Positions 1 through 8,119 of a DNA stretch of 64,000 nucleotides are shown piece by piece (positions within the stretch are counted from its first letter, which is position 1; every line of letters starts with the position of its first letter). This DNA is from an archaeon. Lineage in GTDB: Archaea > Thermoproteota > Nitrososphaeria > Nitrososphaerales > Nitrosopumilaceae. A program made the position numbers and the translations under genes. Where the stretch lies: the NCBI GenBank assembly GCA_024276695.1, contig JAJRWR010000002.1:1-64000 (forward strand), in the 5' to 3' direction. A model generated the notes under the pieces. The model saw only the letters and a list, made by a program, of their open reading frames with translations. It ran no database searches and was not told the DNA's origin.

Positions 1-429
1 AAACTAAAACGAATCATGAAAGAAACCAAGGGTTGGCAAAAAGAAAGAATGGCTGCAATGAGAGCAAAAGACCAAGCAAAGATTGCTGAGTTAGGAAAAA
101 AATCATCTTACATGAACAAAATGTCAATGGAGATGATGCAGATGAATATGAGACCTATGATGATTACCTTTGTTCCTTTAATTTTGATATTCTATCTTGT
201 ATTGCCAGTATTGTTTTCTTACACTGTGGCTATATCTCCAATTTCACTAAATGTAATCCCTGGAGATATGTTCCAATTAACATGCACTGCAGAACAAGCA
301 TTAGATATCGAACATGTTTGCTTTGGTAAAGAAAATGCATTGTATCTATGGGCATGGTATTTTCTTTCATCTATTGCATTTAGTGGCATGATAATGAGAC
401 TAACAAAAACCTCAATGGATCTCAGTTGA
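1..429 (+). CDS. DUF106 / EMC3-like membrane insertase (5' partial)
   Basis: Archaeal DUF106 proteins are YidC/Oxa1/EMC3 relatives thought to help insert membrane proteins. The visible part has a basic, Met-rich cytoplasmic segment (residues ~1-45), a hydrophobic helix beginning MMITFVPLILIFYLVLPVLF and a final helix near the C-terminus (YLWAWYFLSSIAFSGMIM), the family's usual layout. The first ATG is at 16, but the frame is open to base 1 (codons before it read KLKRI), and the family normally has another N-terminal helix, so the gene very likely starts upstream of the window. Its stop overlaps the TTG start of the cytidylate kinase, as expected for one operon. Confidence 0.8.
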   Translation, partial: KLKRIMKETKGWQKERMAAMRAKDQAKIAELGKKSSYMNKMSMEMMQMNMRPMMITFVPLILIFYLVLPVLFSYTVAISPISLNVIPGDMFQLTCTAEQALDIEHVCFGKENALYLWAWYFLSSIAFSGMIMRLTKTSMDLS

Positions 430-986
430 CCAAATCTATTGTTATATCTGGTCCTCCTGCAGTGGGAAAAACAACTGTTGCTAAAGGATTAGCAGAAGAA
501 TTTCAATTACAATATCTTAGTGGAGGCGATGTGCTAAAGGAGATGGCAAATGAGCATGGATTTGATTCTAAGGGTGATGATTGGTGGGATACTGAAGAAG
601 GGATGAAATTTCTGAATCAACGTGAACAGAATCCTGAATTTGATAAAAAACTAGATGAAAAATTAATTGCTCTTTTTGATAAGGGTGGTATGGTAATCAC
701 TAGCTATACTCTACCTTGGTTAATCAAAGATGGAATAAGAATCTGGTTGGAAGGCTCTCATGAGAGTAGTACAAAAAGAATGCAAACAAGAGATAGTATG
801 AGTCCTGAAGATGCCTATGAAATTACTAAAGCAAGATTTGACAAAAATAAAGCATTGTACAAAAAACTATATGATTTTGATTTCGGTGAGGACAAATCTG
901 TGTTTGATTTGATAATTAATACCGATAATTTAACAGCACAACAAGTAATTGATGTTACAAAAGAAACAGTGAGGAAATTACTATGA
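426..986 (+). CDS. cmk: Cytidylate kinase
   Basis: Phosphorylates CMP/dCMP with ATP in pyrimidine nucleotide metabolism; cytosolic. The P-loop GPPAVGKTT lies at residues 9-17, and the length of 186 aa fits archaeal Cmk. The start is TTG at 426, overlapping the stop of the upstream DUF106 gene, and the 3' end overlaps the ATG of the pseudouridine synthase gene, so the three genes are translationally coupled. DUF106-Cmk-Cbf5 is a common archaeal arrangement. Archaeal Cmk is close to adenylate kinases, so the exact nucleotide preference is family inference. Confidence 0.88.
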   Translation: MTKSIVISGPPAVGKTTVAKGLAEEFQLQYLSGGDVLKEMANEHGFDSKGDDWWDTEEGMKFLNQREQNPEFDKKLDEKLIALFDKGGMVITSYTLPWLIKDGIRIWLEGSHESSTKRMQTRDSMSPEDAYEITKARFDKNKALYKKLYDFDFGEDKSVFDLIINTDNLTAQQVIDVTKETVRKLL

Positions 987-1984
987 CTCTAAAACAATTA
1001 GAAAATCTTGTAGAAATTGATCAAGATATTACAGATGATGCTTACGGCACATATTATGATAAAAGAACGATTGAACAATTACTAAATTATGGAATTATAC
1101 TTTTAGACAAACCACCTGGTCCTACAAGTCATGAAACTGTAGCTTGGACCAAGCGTCTTTTAAAACTCCCTAAAATTGGTCATAGTGGTACACTAGATCC
1201 TCAAGTCTCTGGAGTCTTACCTCTGGGTTTGGGTGAAGCAACTAAAGCACTAGGTGTTTTGCTTTATGGTCCAAAAGAATACCATGCATTAGGACGAGTA
1301 CATTCTCTTCCATCTAAAGAAAAACTAAACGAAATTATAGAAATGTTTCAAGGTGAAATTTTTCAAAAACCCCCTCAACGTTCAGCCGTTCTTAGACAAA
1401 CTAGAACAAGAACAATATACGAATTTGAAGTGTTAGAACAAAAAGAAAGGCTACTCTTAACGAGAATTTTATGTGAGGCTGGAACTTACATTCGTAAACT
1501 CTATTATGACATTGGAGAAGTACTTGGACCTGGTGCTACCATGGTTGAACTAAGAAGAAGTAGAGTTGACCAATTTTCTGAAAAGGATGGCCTAGTTACA
1601 TTGCACGAACTTGCCGATGCATTTGCATTATGGGAAGAGAAGAAAGATGATAGTAAATTGATGAAAATGATCAAACCTGTTGAACTGGCATTAAGTGAAT
1701 TAAAATCCGTAGTTATTCGAGATTCTGCAGTAGATGCAATGTGTCATGGCGCACAACTTGCAATACCTGGAATATTGAAAATCTCTCAAAATTTGAAGAA
1801 AGGAGATATTGTTGGAGTTTACACACAAAAAGGAGAGGCAGTTGCATTGGCTGAATCTACAATGTCTGAAGAAGAAATTAAAGATGCAACCAAGGGGTAT
1901 GCATTTGAAACAAAGAGAATCATTATGGCTCCTAACACATATCCAAAAAAATGGAGAACAAAACCAACTCCTCCAAAGGATTAA
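983..1984 (+). CDS. cbf5: tRNA/rRNA pseudouridine synthase Cbf5 (TruB family)
   Basis: Catalytic subunit of archaeal H/ACA RNPs and tRNA Psi55 synthase. The TruB_N catalytic domain shows LLDKPPGPTSHE and the active-site segment GHSGTLDPQVSG with the catalytic Asp; LLTRILCEAGTYIRKL follows in the conserved core. The C-terminal ~80 residues (from about 240) look like a PUA RNA-binding domain. 333 aa is the normal archaeal length. The ATG overlaps the cmk stop. The 3' end overlaps the next gene by 34 bases. Confidence 0.93.
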   Translation: MTLKQLENLVEIDQDITDDAYGTYYDKRTIEQLLNYGIILLDKPPGPTSHETVAWTKRLLKLPKIGHSGTLDPQVSGVLPLGLGEATKALGVLLYGPKEYHALGRVHSLPSKEKLNEIIEMFQGEIFQKPPQRSAVLRQTRTRTIYEFEVLEQKERLLLTRILCEAGTYIRKLYYDIGEVLGPGATMVELRRSRVDQFSEKDGLVTLHELADAFALWEEKKDDSKLMKMIKPVELALSELKSVVIRDSAVDAMCHGAQLAIPGILKISQNLKKGDIVGVYTQKGEAVALAESTMSEEEIKDATKGYAFETKRIIMAPNTYPKKWRTKPTPPKD

Positions 1985-2457
1985 AAAATAAAGAAATCAT
2001 TTCAAAAGAATTGTTAGCAAAAAGTCTTGTAATTTTTATTGGAATTGGAGTGATTGCAGGTCTTGCATTTGGCGTCTATCTAATTGATGTCAAAAATACT
2101 AGTCAATTAGTTTTTGTTGAAGGTCCATCTGTTTCAGTAGTAACTGAAAAATCTGATTTTAAAAAAGGTGAGGAGATAAAAATCTGGATTATAAATTCCG
2201 GTACTGTCCCTCTAATTTTTCCTGATTCTTCTTATGGACTCAAAATTACTGGATTATCTGGAATACTAATGTACAAACCTGTGTCTGCACAAGTAATATC
2301 TTATTTAGATCCTGGTGATGAAATTGAATTCTCATGGAACCAAATTAAAAACGATGATAGTACTGCATTAGAAGGTCTTTACAAAATATCTACAAAAGGT
2401 ACAGATGAACAGGAAAATATTGTAGAAAAATCAACTACCATTACAATCTGGAAGTAG
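1951..2457 (+). CDS. Membrane-anchored extracytoplasmic protein, function unknown
   Basis: 168 aa protein with a short charged N-terminus, one hydrophobic helix at about residues 24-45 (LVIFIGIGVIAGLAFGVYLI) and then a soluble, beta-rich domain predicted outside the cell. The domain (KKGEEIKIWIINSGTVPLIF, then a Pro/Gly turn and another strand pattern) resembles small immunoglobulin-like folds, but I recognise no named family. It starts inside the 3' end of cbf5 in another frame, so it is probably co-transcribed. It is the last host protein gene before the integrated element. Confidence 0.6.
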   Translation: MENKTNSSKGLKNKEIISKELLAKSLVIFIGIGVIAGLAFGVYLIDVKNTSQLVFVEGPSVSVVTEKSDFKKGEEIKIWIINSGTVPLIFPDSSYGLKITGLSGILMYKPVSAQVISYLDPGDEIEFSWNQIKNDDSTALEGLYKISTKGTDEQENIVEKSTTITIWK

Positions 2458-2480
2458 TTTTCCAATTCTGAAATAACACA

Positions 2481-2489
2481 ATATATAAT
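2481..2489 (+). promoter_or_regulatory. TATA box of the tRNA-Ser gene
   Basis: ATATATAAT lies 36 bases before the first base of the mature tRNA, leaving a short 5' leader for RNase P. Positional inference only. Confidence 0.45.
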
Positions 2490-2524
2490 CAGATTTTACC
2501 AAACACTTTTGTCGCAAGACTTGT

Positions 2525-2623
2525 GCCGGGGTCGCCTAGCCTGGTAGGGCGCGCGCCTGGAAATTGTTTAACCATAAAGCGCGTTCTCGCAAGGGAACGG
2601 GAGTTCAAATCTCCCTCCCGGCG
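2525..2623 (+). tRNA. tRNA-Ser(GGA) with intron at 37/38
   Basis: Cloverleaf by eye: acceptor GCCGGGG (2525-2531) with TCCCGGC (2616-2622), discriminator G2623; D stem GCC/GGC; anticodon stem CGCGC (2552-2556) with GCGCG (2579-2583); anticodon GGA at 2559-2561; T arm GGGAG/CTCCC around TTCAAAT. A long class II variable arm (TTCTC, GCAA loop, GGGAA) identifies Ser. A 15-base insert (2563-2577) after position 37 is at the canonical archaeal intron site. CCA is not encoded. The 3' end of this gene is the integration site of the following element; the gene stays intact. Confidence 0.9.
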
Positions 2624-2625
2624 CC
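2615..2625. repeat. attL, left 11 bp direct repeat
   Basis: CTCCCGGCGCC overlaps the 3' acceptor strand and discriminator of tRNA-Ser and runs two bases past it. The identical partner is at 27459-27469. Flanking bases differ on both sides, so the core is exactly 11 bp. Confidence 0.8.
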
Positions 2626-2632
2626 TTATATC

Positions 2633-3958
2633 ATGAGTCGTAGGCGCAATGAACAAAATTTTTCCCCCTTAAATTCAAACCAACATCGTATTGGTGTGAA
2701 AGAAAAAGAGAGAGGAATCGACTGGCATAACTCAAAGAGAAGGGTTGAGCTTGCAAAGATGAGAATCCAAAGAAGATTCTCAAAGGAAAATACAGCTGTT
2801 GCTTGGAAATTTCTGGACAGATTGAGGCTTGATAACATGTCTTATGGGAGAATTGAGAACTATTCGGGATCTGTAATCAGAATACTCCATCTCAAAGATG
2901 ACAAAGAGATCAATGATTGGTCCAAAGAAGAGATTGAGAAAGTGCACATGATGATAGCAGACTCGTCTTATGAAAATTCTGTCAAAAAAGATACTCTTAC
3001 TGCACTCAAAAGGTTCTATCACTTTGCAGTACACAATGAAATTGTTGTCAAATCCAAAAATCAGGAGTATGATTCAAACGTTGCATGGATAACCCCTGGG
3101 TCATTTCAGGATAAATTTGAAAAAATACAACCACATGATCTTCTCACCGATGAGGAGATACTTCAGCTAATCCAGGCCGTAAAAAAGATTGGAGGAAAAT
3201 ATGTGAAAAGAAACATTGCACTCATATTCGTTTTACTTGAAGGGGCATATCGTCCGGGTGAGCTTCTCAACATTAGGATGGGTGGAATTGAATTTCATAA
3301 AGACTTTGTACAAATTCATACTACTGGCAAAACTGGTCCAAAATCGCTTACACTTGTTGCATCATACACTCCACTCAAAGAGTGGTTAAGTGAACATCCA
3401 AAAGATGGCAATCCTTCTGCATTTCTCTTGTATCATGATAATGAAAGCGAGGTTATGAGATACTGGGCACTTGATCACCTCATAAGAAAGGCAAGAGAAA
3501 AAGCTGGAATTACAAAGCGTGTATGGCCATATCTTTTTAGACACACAGCATTGACCGAATACAGCAAAAAACTAGGAAACGTTGCTAAAATTTACGGCAA
3601 CTGGTCAAAGGACTCAGACATGTTATCACATTATGAACATCTTGCCAGCTCAGATCAGCAAGATGCAGTTTTGAAGCTTCACGGCCTTAAAAAAGACCAT
3701 GCTCAAAACTCAATCCTATTTTCTAAAGTCTGCCCTGATTGTAAGCAGCGAAATACCAGTGATAAATCACACTGTACATACTGCGGAATGGGACTTTCAA
3801 AGGAGCTTGTACAGATAAGGCAAGCAATGATAGAGAAGAGACAAAACCCTGATGTAAAAATACTAGAAAGAAAATTTTCAAAGAAGATAAAGAGTCTGGA
3901 ATCATTAATCATAGAACAACGAAGATTCATTGAGCAGCTTGTCAATAAGACAAAGTGA
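2633..3958 (+). CDS. Tyrosine recombinase (integrase) with C-terminal zinc ribbon
   Basis: Site-specific recombinase expected to insert and excise the element. The N-terminal ~150 residues are a SAM-like core-binding domain; the catalytic domain has the first Arg in GAYRPGELL, a Lys in TGKTGPKSL, box II as YLFRHTALTEY (Tyr where many have His) and the nucleophile Tyr in MLSHYEH. A zinc ribbon follows (CPDC then CTYCGMG) and then a basic helix likely to form a coiled coil. The frame is open back into the tRNA, but ATG 2633 is the sensible start (441 aa). Starting 10 bp from attL, it is intact in the integrated state, unlike SSV-type integrases that are split on integration. Confidence 0.9.
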   Translation: MSRRRNEQNFSPLNSNQHRIGVKEKERGIDWHNSKRRVELAKMRIQRRFSKENTAVAWKFLDRLRLDNMSYGRIENYSGSVIRILHLKDDKEINDWSKEEIEKVHMMIADSSYENSVKKDTLTALKRFYHFAVHNEIVVKSKNQEYDSNVAWITPGSFQDKFEKIQPHDLLTDEEILQLIQAVKKIGGKYVKRNIALIFVLLEGAYRPGELLNIRMGGIEFHKDFVQIHTTGKTGPKSLTLVASYTPLKEWLSEHPKDGNPSAFLLYHDNESEVMRYWALDHLIRKAREKAGITKRVWPYLFRHTALTEYSKKLGNVAKIYGNWSKDSDMLSHYEHLASSDQQDAVLKLHGLKKDHAQNSILFSKVCPDCKQRNTSDKSHCTYCGMGLSKELVQIRQAMIEKRQNPDVKILERKFSKKIKSLESLIIEQRRFIEQLVNKTK

Positions 3959-4042
3959 GGACCTTGCAAGATTGATCGCTTGTCCATCTGGTTATTTCAT
4001 AATACGTACAAGCCATTACCTGATATCTTATCTGGATTACCG

Positions 4043-4372
4043 ATGAAAAGCAACATCGTAGTTAGTGGTTCTGAGGATTTTGTCAAATTTTATAGTCATC
4101 TGCCAAGAACGTCTCCATTAAAAGAACAGCTTAATAATGCAATGAATTTGCTAAAGAAGAATCCCAGCACGGGAAACAGGATCAGGACCAAGATGTGGCC
4201 TACAAAATACATTAAAAAATACAACATTAACAACCTGTACAGGTATTCTTTGGGTTCTGATTGGAGAATGATCTACACAATACTTGGACAACGGGACAGA
4301 CTAAATTGCGTTATACTGGAAGTATTGAACCACAGAATCTACGATAATCTGTTTGGATACAAGACCAGCTAA
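4043..4372 (+). CDS. RelE/ParE-fold toxin-like protein
   Basis: 109 aa from ATG 4043; an in-frame ATG at 3980 exists, but the extra 21 residues look non-conserved. The C-terminal half has the RelE-type strand pattern: LYRYSLGSDWRMIYTI followed by a strand and NHRIYDNLFGY. Family members are ribosome-dependent mRNA interferases or gyrase inhibitors encoded with an antitoxin. No antitoxin gene lies just upstream; the nearest small gene is the convergent winged-helix gene whose 3' end overlaps by 4 bases. It may be an orphan toxin or a non-toxic RelE-fold protein. Confidence 0.65.
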   Translation: MKSNIVVSGSEDFVKFYSHLPRTSPLKEQLNNAMNLLKKNPSTGNRIRTKMWPTKYIKKYNINNLYRYSLGSDWRMIYTILGQRDRLNCVILEVLNHRIYDNLFGYKTS

Positions 4373-4614
4373 CGAAGCTTTGTAGCTTCTTTTAGAAGCT
4401 TTTTGAGCTTTGGGTTGTCTGCAAATATCCAGACTATTGTGCCGTCTTTATCGTATATGATCTTGTTAGACTCTTCTAGATAGTCAAGTATCTTTGAAAA
4501 TGTAGGATACTGGACCTGTTTTGGCAGGCTGCGCCAAAGTTTGTTTTTTGAGGAAAAACTCTTTTCTTTTTTGAGTGTCTTTTCTACCATCTGGATGGTA
4601 TCTAGTCTAGGCAT
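4369..4614 (-). CDS. Small winged-helix protein
   Basis: 81 aa from ATG 4614 (another in-frame ATG is at 4629; the longest frame to 4743 runs through the promoter region and is unlikely). Helical N-terminus, then KNKLWRSLPKQVQYPTFSKI as a candidate recognition helix region and a beta-hairpin KIIYDKDGTIVWIF: a winged-helix-like pattern found in many archaeal plasmid proteins. Probably a DNA-binding regulator. About 60 bases upstream is an exact inverted repeat, TTGTAT-A-ATACAA (4673-4685), in a TATA-like stretch, a possible operator. It is convergent with the RelE-like gene. Confidence 0.55.
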   Translation of the reverse strand: MPRLDTIQMVEKTLKKEKSFSSKNKLWRSLPKQVQYPTFSKILDYLEESNKIIYDKDGTIVWIFADNPKLKKLLKEATKLR

Positions 4615-4798
4615 ATGGGCCGTGCTCATATACTGTATAATGCCCAACAGGCTAATAAATATACATACGTATTTGTATAATACAAGTTTATCAGTACGTC
4701 TGGCTTTGTATGTGGCACAGGAATTGAAATTAGCAACCCACAACGGCTATACAAAGTTCCAGAAAATGAACTTTTTAATTCATAAATAAAAAATGAAT

Positions 4799-4897
4799 TC
4801 AGCTGATCTTTAGCATCCTTTTGATGCTGTTTAGCTCCTTCTGAATCTTCTTGTCGTAATCTTTTATCCGTGCTTCAAGCGACGTTGTTTCACTCAT
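4799..4897 (-). CDS. Candidate 32-aa charged helical peptide
   Basis: ATG 4897 to TGA 4799 on the minus strand encodes a 32-residue amphipathic, coiled-coil-like peptide (MSETTSLEARIKDYDKKIQK, then ELNSIKRMLKIS). The heptad-like hydrophobic spacing and higher G+C than the surrounding spacer suggest a real small gene. No family recognised. It lies just upstream of the winged-helix gene in the same direction. Confidence 0.35.
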   Translation of the reverse strand: MSETTSLEARIKDYDKKIQKELNSIKRMLKIS

Positions 4898-4971
4898 ACT
4901 TCTATAAGATGCAAAATGGCTTAAGCACAAAAAACAACTTTTTAATGCGAATTGTAACACTAAAAAATATA

Positions 4972-5005
4972 ACAAAACTGATACAAAATTTTGTATCAGT
5001 TTTGT
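4972..5005. repeat. Perfect 34 bp palindrome, copy 1
   Basis: Exact dyad with no spacer, centred on ACAAAATTTTGT; half-site ACAAAACTGATACAAAA. It shares CTG-N2-ACAAAATTTTGT-N2-CAG with the copies at 5099-5130 and 5273-5302 and a degenerate copy at 6787-6808. Likely a protein-binding site (replication, partition or regulation); it could also be a hairpin in RNA. Confidence 0.75.
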
Positions 5006-5098
5006 AATTCAGTGCCTCTCTCTTTACATCTAATCAACAATTTTTTGTTAATGAATTGTAATGCCTATCCAAATCCAAGATAAAAGATTACTAGCGAA

Positions 5099-5130
5099 CA
5101 AATCTGCAACAAAATTTTGTTGCAGATTTG
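5099..5130. repeat. Perfect 32 bp palindrome, copy 2
   Basis: Exact dyad with half-site CAAATCTGCAACAAAA and the same ACAAAATTTTGT core and CTG/CAG shoulders as copies 1 and 3. Its centre is 126 bp from copy 1. Confidence 0.75.
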
Positions 5131-5272
5131 CAAGAGTTTTGAGATTAACCGTAATCGAGTTTTTGCTTGCAGGATGAGATAATACTAGAATATTTTCTAA
5201 ACATATTACACTGTATAGAACCTATAACATTGTATCTGAATATCAACTGAAGGTAATGATAAAATACCCACC

Positions 5273-5302
5273 ATATCTGGTACAAAATTTTGTACCAGAT
5301 AT
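5273..5302. repeat. Perfect 30 bp palindrome, copy 3
   Basis: Exact dyad with half-site ATATCTGGTACAAAA and the same core. Its centre is 173 bp from copy 2. Together the three copies occupy an otherwise gene-free stretch between 4898 and 5428. Confidence 0.75.
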
Positions 5303-5428
5303 AAAGTGTGTTTTTATGTGGACGTTTCTTTTATTACATGAAAAAATCTTTAGAAAAGAATCCTCAAAGCAAGTTTGAGATTACAAATATTGCAACAAGT
5401 GACACAATTGGTTTGTACGGACTCTAGG

Positions 5429-5719
5429 GTGAGCTTGCATTTGCTTAGCAAGACTGAGAGAGATTTTGTAACGGATCCACACAGCTTTCCAAAAAACAAA
5501 GCAAAAAAATTCAGATACAAGATAAGAAATAAACTCAAAACACTAAAACAAGAGATAGACCTTTTGATGGAAAACTGTGATGACATCAGAATCAGTCAAC
5601 AGGAAGTACTTGACATGATTGGCTTGTCAGATTTTTTGGTTGGCCGAAAAGAAATTTTGCGGTCCCCAAAAAAAGAGACCAGAAGATTCGAATCACTTGC
5701 CAAATTTGAAAACTGGTAA
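5429..5719 (+). CDS. Small basic helical protein, possible DNA-binding
   Basis: 96 aa from GTG 5429; the frame is open to 5375 but the upstream residues look random. The sequence begins (V)SLHLLSKTERDF and continues with a basic region (KKFRYKIRNKLKTLKQEI), resembling small archaeal proteins that begin with an LSKTER-like motif and have a basic helical core. No biochemical function is known to me. It is the first gene after the palindrome cluster and is followed by the 30-bp tandem repeats, so it could act on those sites. Confidence 0.5.
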   Translation: MSLHLLSKTERDFVTDPHSFPKNKAKKFRYKIRNKLKTLKQEIDLLMENCDDIRISQQEVLDMIGLSDFLVGRKEILRSPKKETRRFESLAKFENW

Positions 5720-5735
5720 AATTATCTCTGGTTCA

Positions 5736-5810
5736 CAACTCCTTAAGCCAGAATCATTTTTCCCGCAACTCCTTAAGCCTAACTGAAATGATCCCGCATC
5801 TCCTTAAGCC
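5736..5810. repeat. Three ~30 bp tandem repeats (CTCCTTAAGCC)
   Basis: CAACTCCTTAAGCC at 5736-5749 and 5766-5779 and CATCTCCTTAAGCC at 5797-5810, spaced 30 and 31 bp, with CCCG preceding the second and third. Iteron-like spacing close to three helical turns suggests protein binding on one face of the DNA. Just downstream of the small basic protein gene. Confidence 0.6.
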
Positions 5811-6786
5811 AAACCAATTTCTTTGTATGTGACGCTTCCTCGGAACGCCAAACACACACAAAAAATCACCTATTTGCATAGGAAAAACAGTACATCTCCT
5901 AGAGTACTTGCTAAAATTCCAACATGCACAAATTTGCATTTCTGGTAGCCAAATTTGGGGTACCATACAAGAGACTCAAAACAATTCCTTGAAAGTAACA
6001 AACTCCTCTCACTTCAAAAAAACTTTGGAAAAAAACCTCTGAAACTCCACCAACAAACAAGCAGAACAATCTCTGAGGGCAAAACCTCGTGCTTGGAATT
6101 TCTAGCTCCAGTCCGTCGACTTTGCTACGATTACATCAGAATAAATGATGACTTTGCAATTACTTGGCAGGACTTCGCAAAGACTGCATTAATTTCAAAA
6201 ATTTTAAGTCAAACCATATTGTTTTGGACTTGTCAGAACTGAGCTGTTCTGTCATTAAATGTTAAATCTTCAATCTCTAATAATTTTTGTCCAAATTATG
6301 ATGTATATTTTAGACAATGGCTTTGAAAATGCAAAAGACAAACATGGTGAATTGTTATCTGAATCCAGACCTTCACGAAATAATTCCTAAAGAATTATGA
6401 TTTAGCTGATATCGTACTAAATAGCCAACAGAACAAACCTGCATGATTCCCCATATATTTTAAGGATCATTATTTTTTTTTGACAACTTTTTTGCTGTGT
6501 TTTTTGTTTCTAATCTCATTGTATGATGATGTTTTGCACATCATGCTTTGTATGATTTTTGCAAAAATTTTTGATAATTATATTTGCAAAAAATTTTGGA
6601 AATTTAATTTCATTTTTAGTTTTATATCCACGTCATTCGTTGTTCATTTGTCATTATTTGATCAGATTAATCTATGATTAATACAAACCCAAATTATCAA
6701 ATCATATTCATATTAACTAAGCATATTTTCCAAAATCATTCTTTTGATGTTTTAAATGATTCCTGATAAATTACACAGCTCATAAT
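5811..6786. other. AT-rich non-coding stretch
   Basis: About 975 bases without a convincing gene. Open frames at 5955-6242 and 6480-6677 on the plus strand are short, without a recognisable motif, and the second is low complexity. It may hold decayed coding sequence or replication/partition DNA, given the flanking repeats, but I see nothing definite. Confidence 0.4.
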
Positions 6787-6808
6787 CTTCAACAAAAATT
6801 TGTTGGAG
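6787..6808. repeat. Degenerate fourth copy of the palindrome
   Basis: CTTCAACAAAAATTTGTTGG-AG matches the copy 2 core (CTGCAACAAAATTTTGTTGC-AG) at 19 of 22 positions and is itself nearly self-complementary. Confidence 0.5.
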
Positions 6809-6908
6809 TTTATGAGTAATCTGATTTTATTTATGAATTTATCCTAAATGAAAAGAGATACTATTACAAAACAACCTTTGTTAAATCCAAAAACCATGAC
6901 GTATTATC

Positions 6909-6953
6909 CAACAAAACTTGTAAACTTTACAAGTTATAAAAGTTATAAGGAAT
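6909..6953. repeat. Left inverted repeat flanking the ATPase gene
   Basis: 45 bp matching the reverse complement of 8120-8164 with about six mismatches; it begins CAACAAAACTTGTAAA and ends TTATAAGGAAT. It contains an internal dyad, AACTTGTAAA-C-TTTACAAGTT (6915-6935), and covers the ATPase stop codon. Confidence 0.7.
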
Positions 6954-8115
6954 TCTGATCCAGCCAGCAGGCAAACATGTTGTCTGTAAATCTGTATCTT
7001 CCCCTCTTGATTTTCTCAATAATTGCCTTTTTTTCAAGCGTGTTTAGGCATGCGTTGACGCTGTTCTCATCAACAAACTCCTGTCTTGAAATCTCTATTG
7101 GTGCAAGACCAGGTGATTTGGCAAGCCCCTTTAGAACCTTGATCTCAGAAGGGGAAAGACTTGAAACAAATTCCTTAAACGAATAGTCTCCTTCTTTTTT
7201 TAGAACACTGCAAACGACTTTATCTAGTATCTTTTTATCTATTTTTTTTAGCTCCATATGCTGTATCTCCTTTCCAATTAATTGCAGGTTATAGGGAACG
7301 CCGCTTGAGATTTTGTATAGTTGAGCTTTTGTATTATCTTGGAATTTTAACTCTGGCAAGTAATGTTTTAAAAATTCTTCAAACTCGTCTTCGTTAAAGG
7401 GAGGAATCTGTCGCAAGAGCAATTGTTTGTAAAACGGTGCTCTTTCTTTTGCCACTAGATTCTGCAAAGTATCCCGAAATGATCCTGACACTACAAGCTT
7501 GGTGTGCTTGAAATCTTCAAACAAAGTTCGTAAAAGCTGGATTATCTGGGTACCTATCTTTTGATTCTTTGTTCCGTATGTCATGTCTGCCAGCGAGGGA
7601 AACTCGTCTATGATCAATATGCTTTTGGTGCCAGTCATCTCTGAGAGGTCCTCTATTAATGAAAATGATCTTTTGATTGCATCTTCTACATCGTCTGACT
7701 CTTTTCTGACATATGATACAGAAACCTCCAAGTCTTGTGCCACATTGGATGATAATTTCAGGTTTTGAAGAAATGTTGTTATGGCTTTTGCCCCAGTTGC
7801 AAGAAGCTGCTCAAACTTGAATTTTTTGGGTAACTTTTTTTGAAATTCTGAGATTGTTGCACGATTCATAATCTTTGTAAACTCGTCTACTGTAAGGGGA
7901 ACGATGCTCCAGACAGAGATGTAAATTACGGTAATGCCTTTTTTTTCTAAAATTCGTTTTGTCTCTTTTAGTATGCTGGTTTTACCTATTCTTCTTATCC
8001 CCGATAGTGAAAAGCCAATCCTGTTTTTGGATGCAAGCTCCTTTACCAGCTCCTCTATTATCTTGTGTCTTCCAATAAAATCCCTGCCTGATACTGAATA
8101 AAGCGAAAATGACAT
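6943..8115 (-). CDS. Archaeal ATPase (P-loop) with C-terminal winged helix
   Basis: 390 aa AAA+/STAND-type protein of the archaeal ATPase family. Walker A is SGIRRIGKTS at residues 38-47, Walker B SILIIDEFPSL near 165, then a sensor-like VVSGSFRDTL. From about residue 300 the chain looks like a winged-helix domain (SPSEIKVLKGLAKSPGLAPI). Family members are abundant in archaea and tied to mobile DNA, but their function is mostly unknown. The gene is bracketed by 45-bp imperfect inverted repeats (6909-6953 and 8120-8164), one over the stop and one just 5' of the start, where TTATAA boxes could drive transcription; autoregulation or mobility as a unit is possible. Confidence 0.8.
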   Translation of the reverse strand: MSFSLYSVSGRDFIGRHKIIEELVKELASKNRIGFSLSGIRRIGKTSILKETKRILEKKGITVIYISVWSIVPLTVDEFTKIMNRATISEFQKKLPKKFKFEQLLATGAKAITTFLQNLKLSSNVAQDLEVSVSYVRKESDDVEDAIKRSFSLIEDLSEMTGTKSILIIDEFPSLADMTYGTKNQKIGTQIIQLLRTLFEDFKHTKLVVSGSFRDTLQNLVAKERAPFYKQLLLRQIPPFNEDEFEEFLKHYLPELKFQDNTKAQLYKISSGVPYNLQLIGKEIQHMELKKIDKKILDKVVCSVLKKEGDYSFKEFVSSLSPSEIKVLKGLAKSPGLAPIEISRQEFVDENSVNACLNTLEKKAIIEKIKRGRYRFTDNMFACWLDQNSL

Positions 8116-8119
8116 CTGG

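Noticed and set aside
2564-2632. Integrase starting inside the tRNA gene
   Set aside because: The frame is open through the tRNA by chance; the tRNA sequence explains those bases and ATG 2633 is the first sensible start.
5955-6242. 95-codon plus-strand open frame
   Set aside because: No promoter or ribosome binding signal, no recognisable motif, and composition like the surrounding non-coding DNA.
6480-6677. 65-codon Phe-rich frame
   Set aside because: Low-complexity AT-rich translation without Lys/Glu pattern or start signals; hydrophobic by base composition only.
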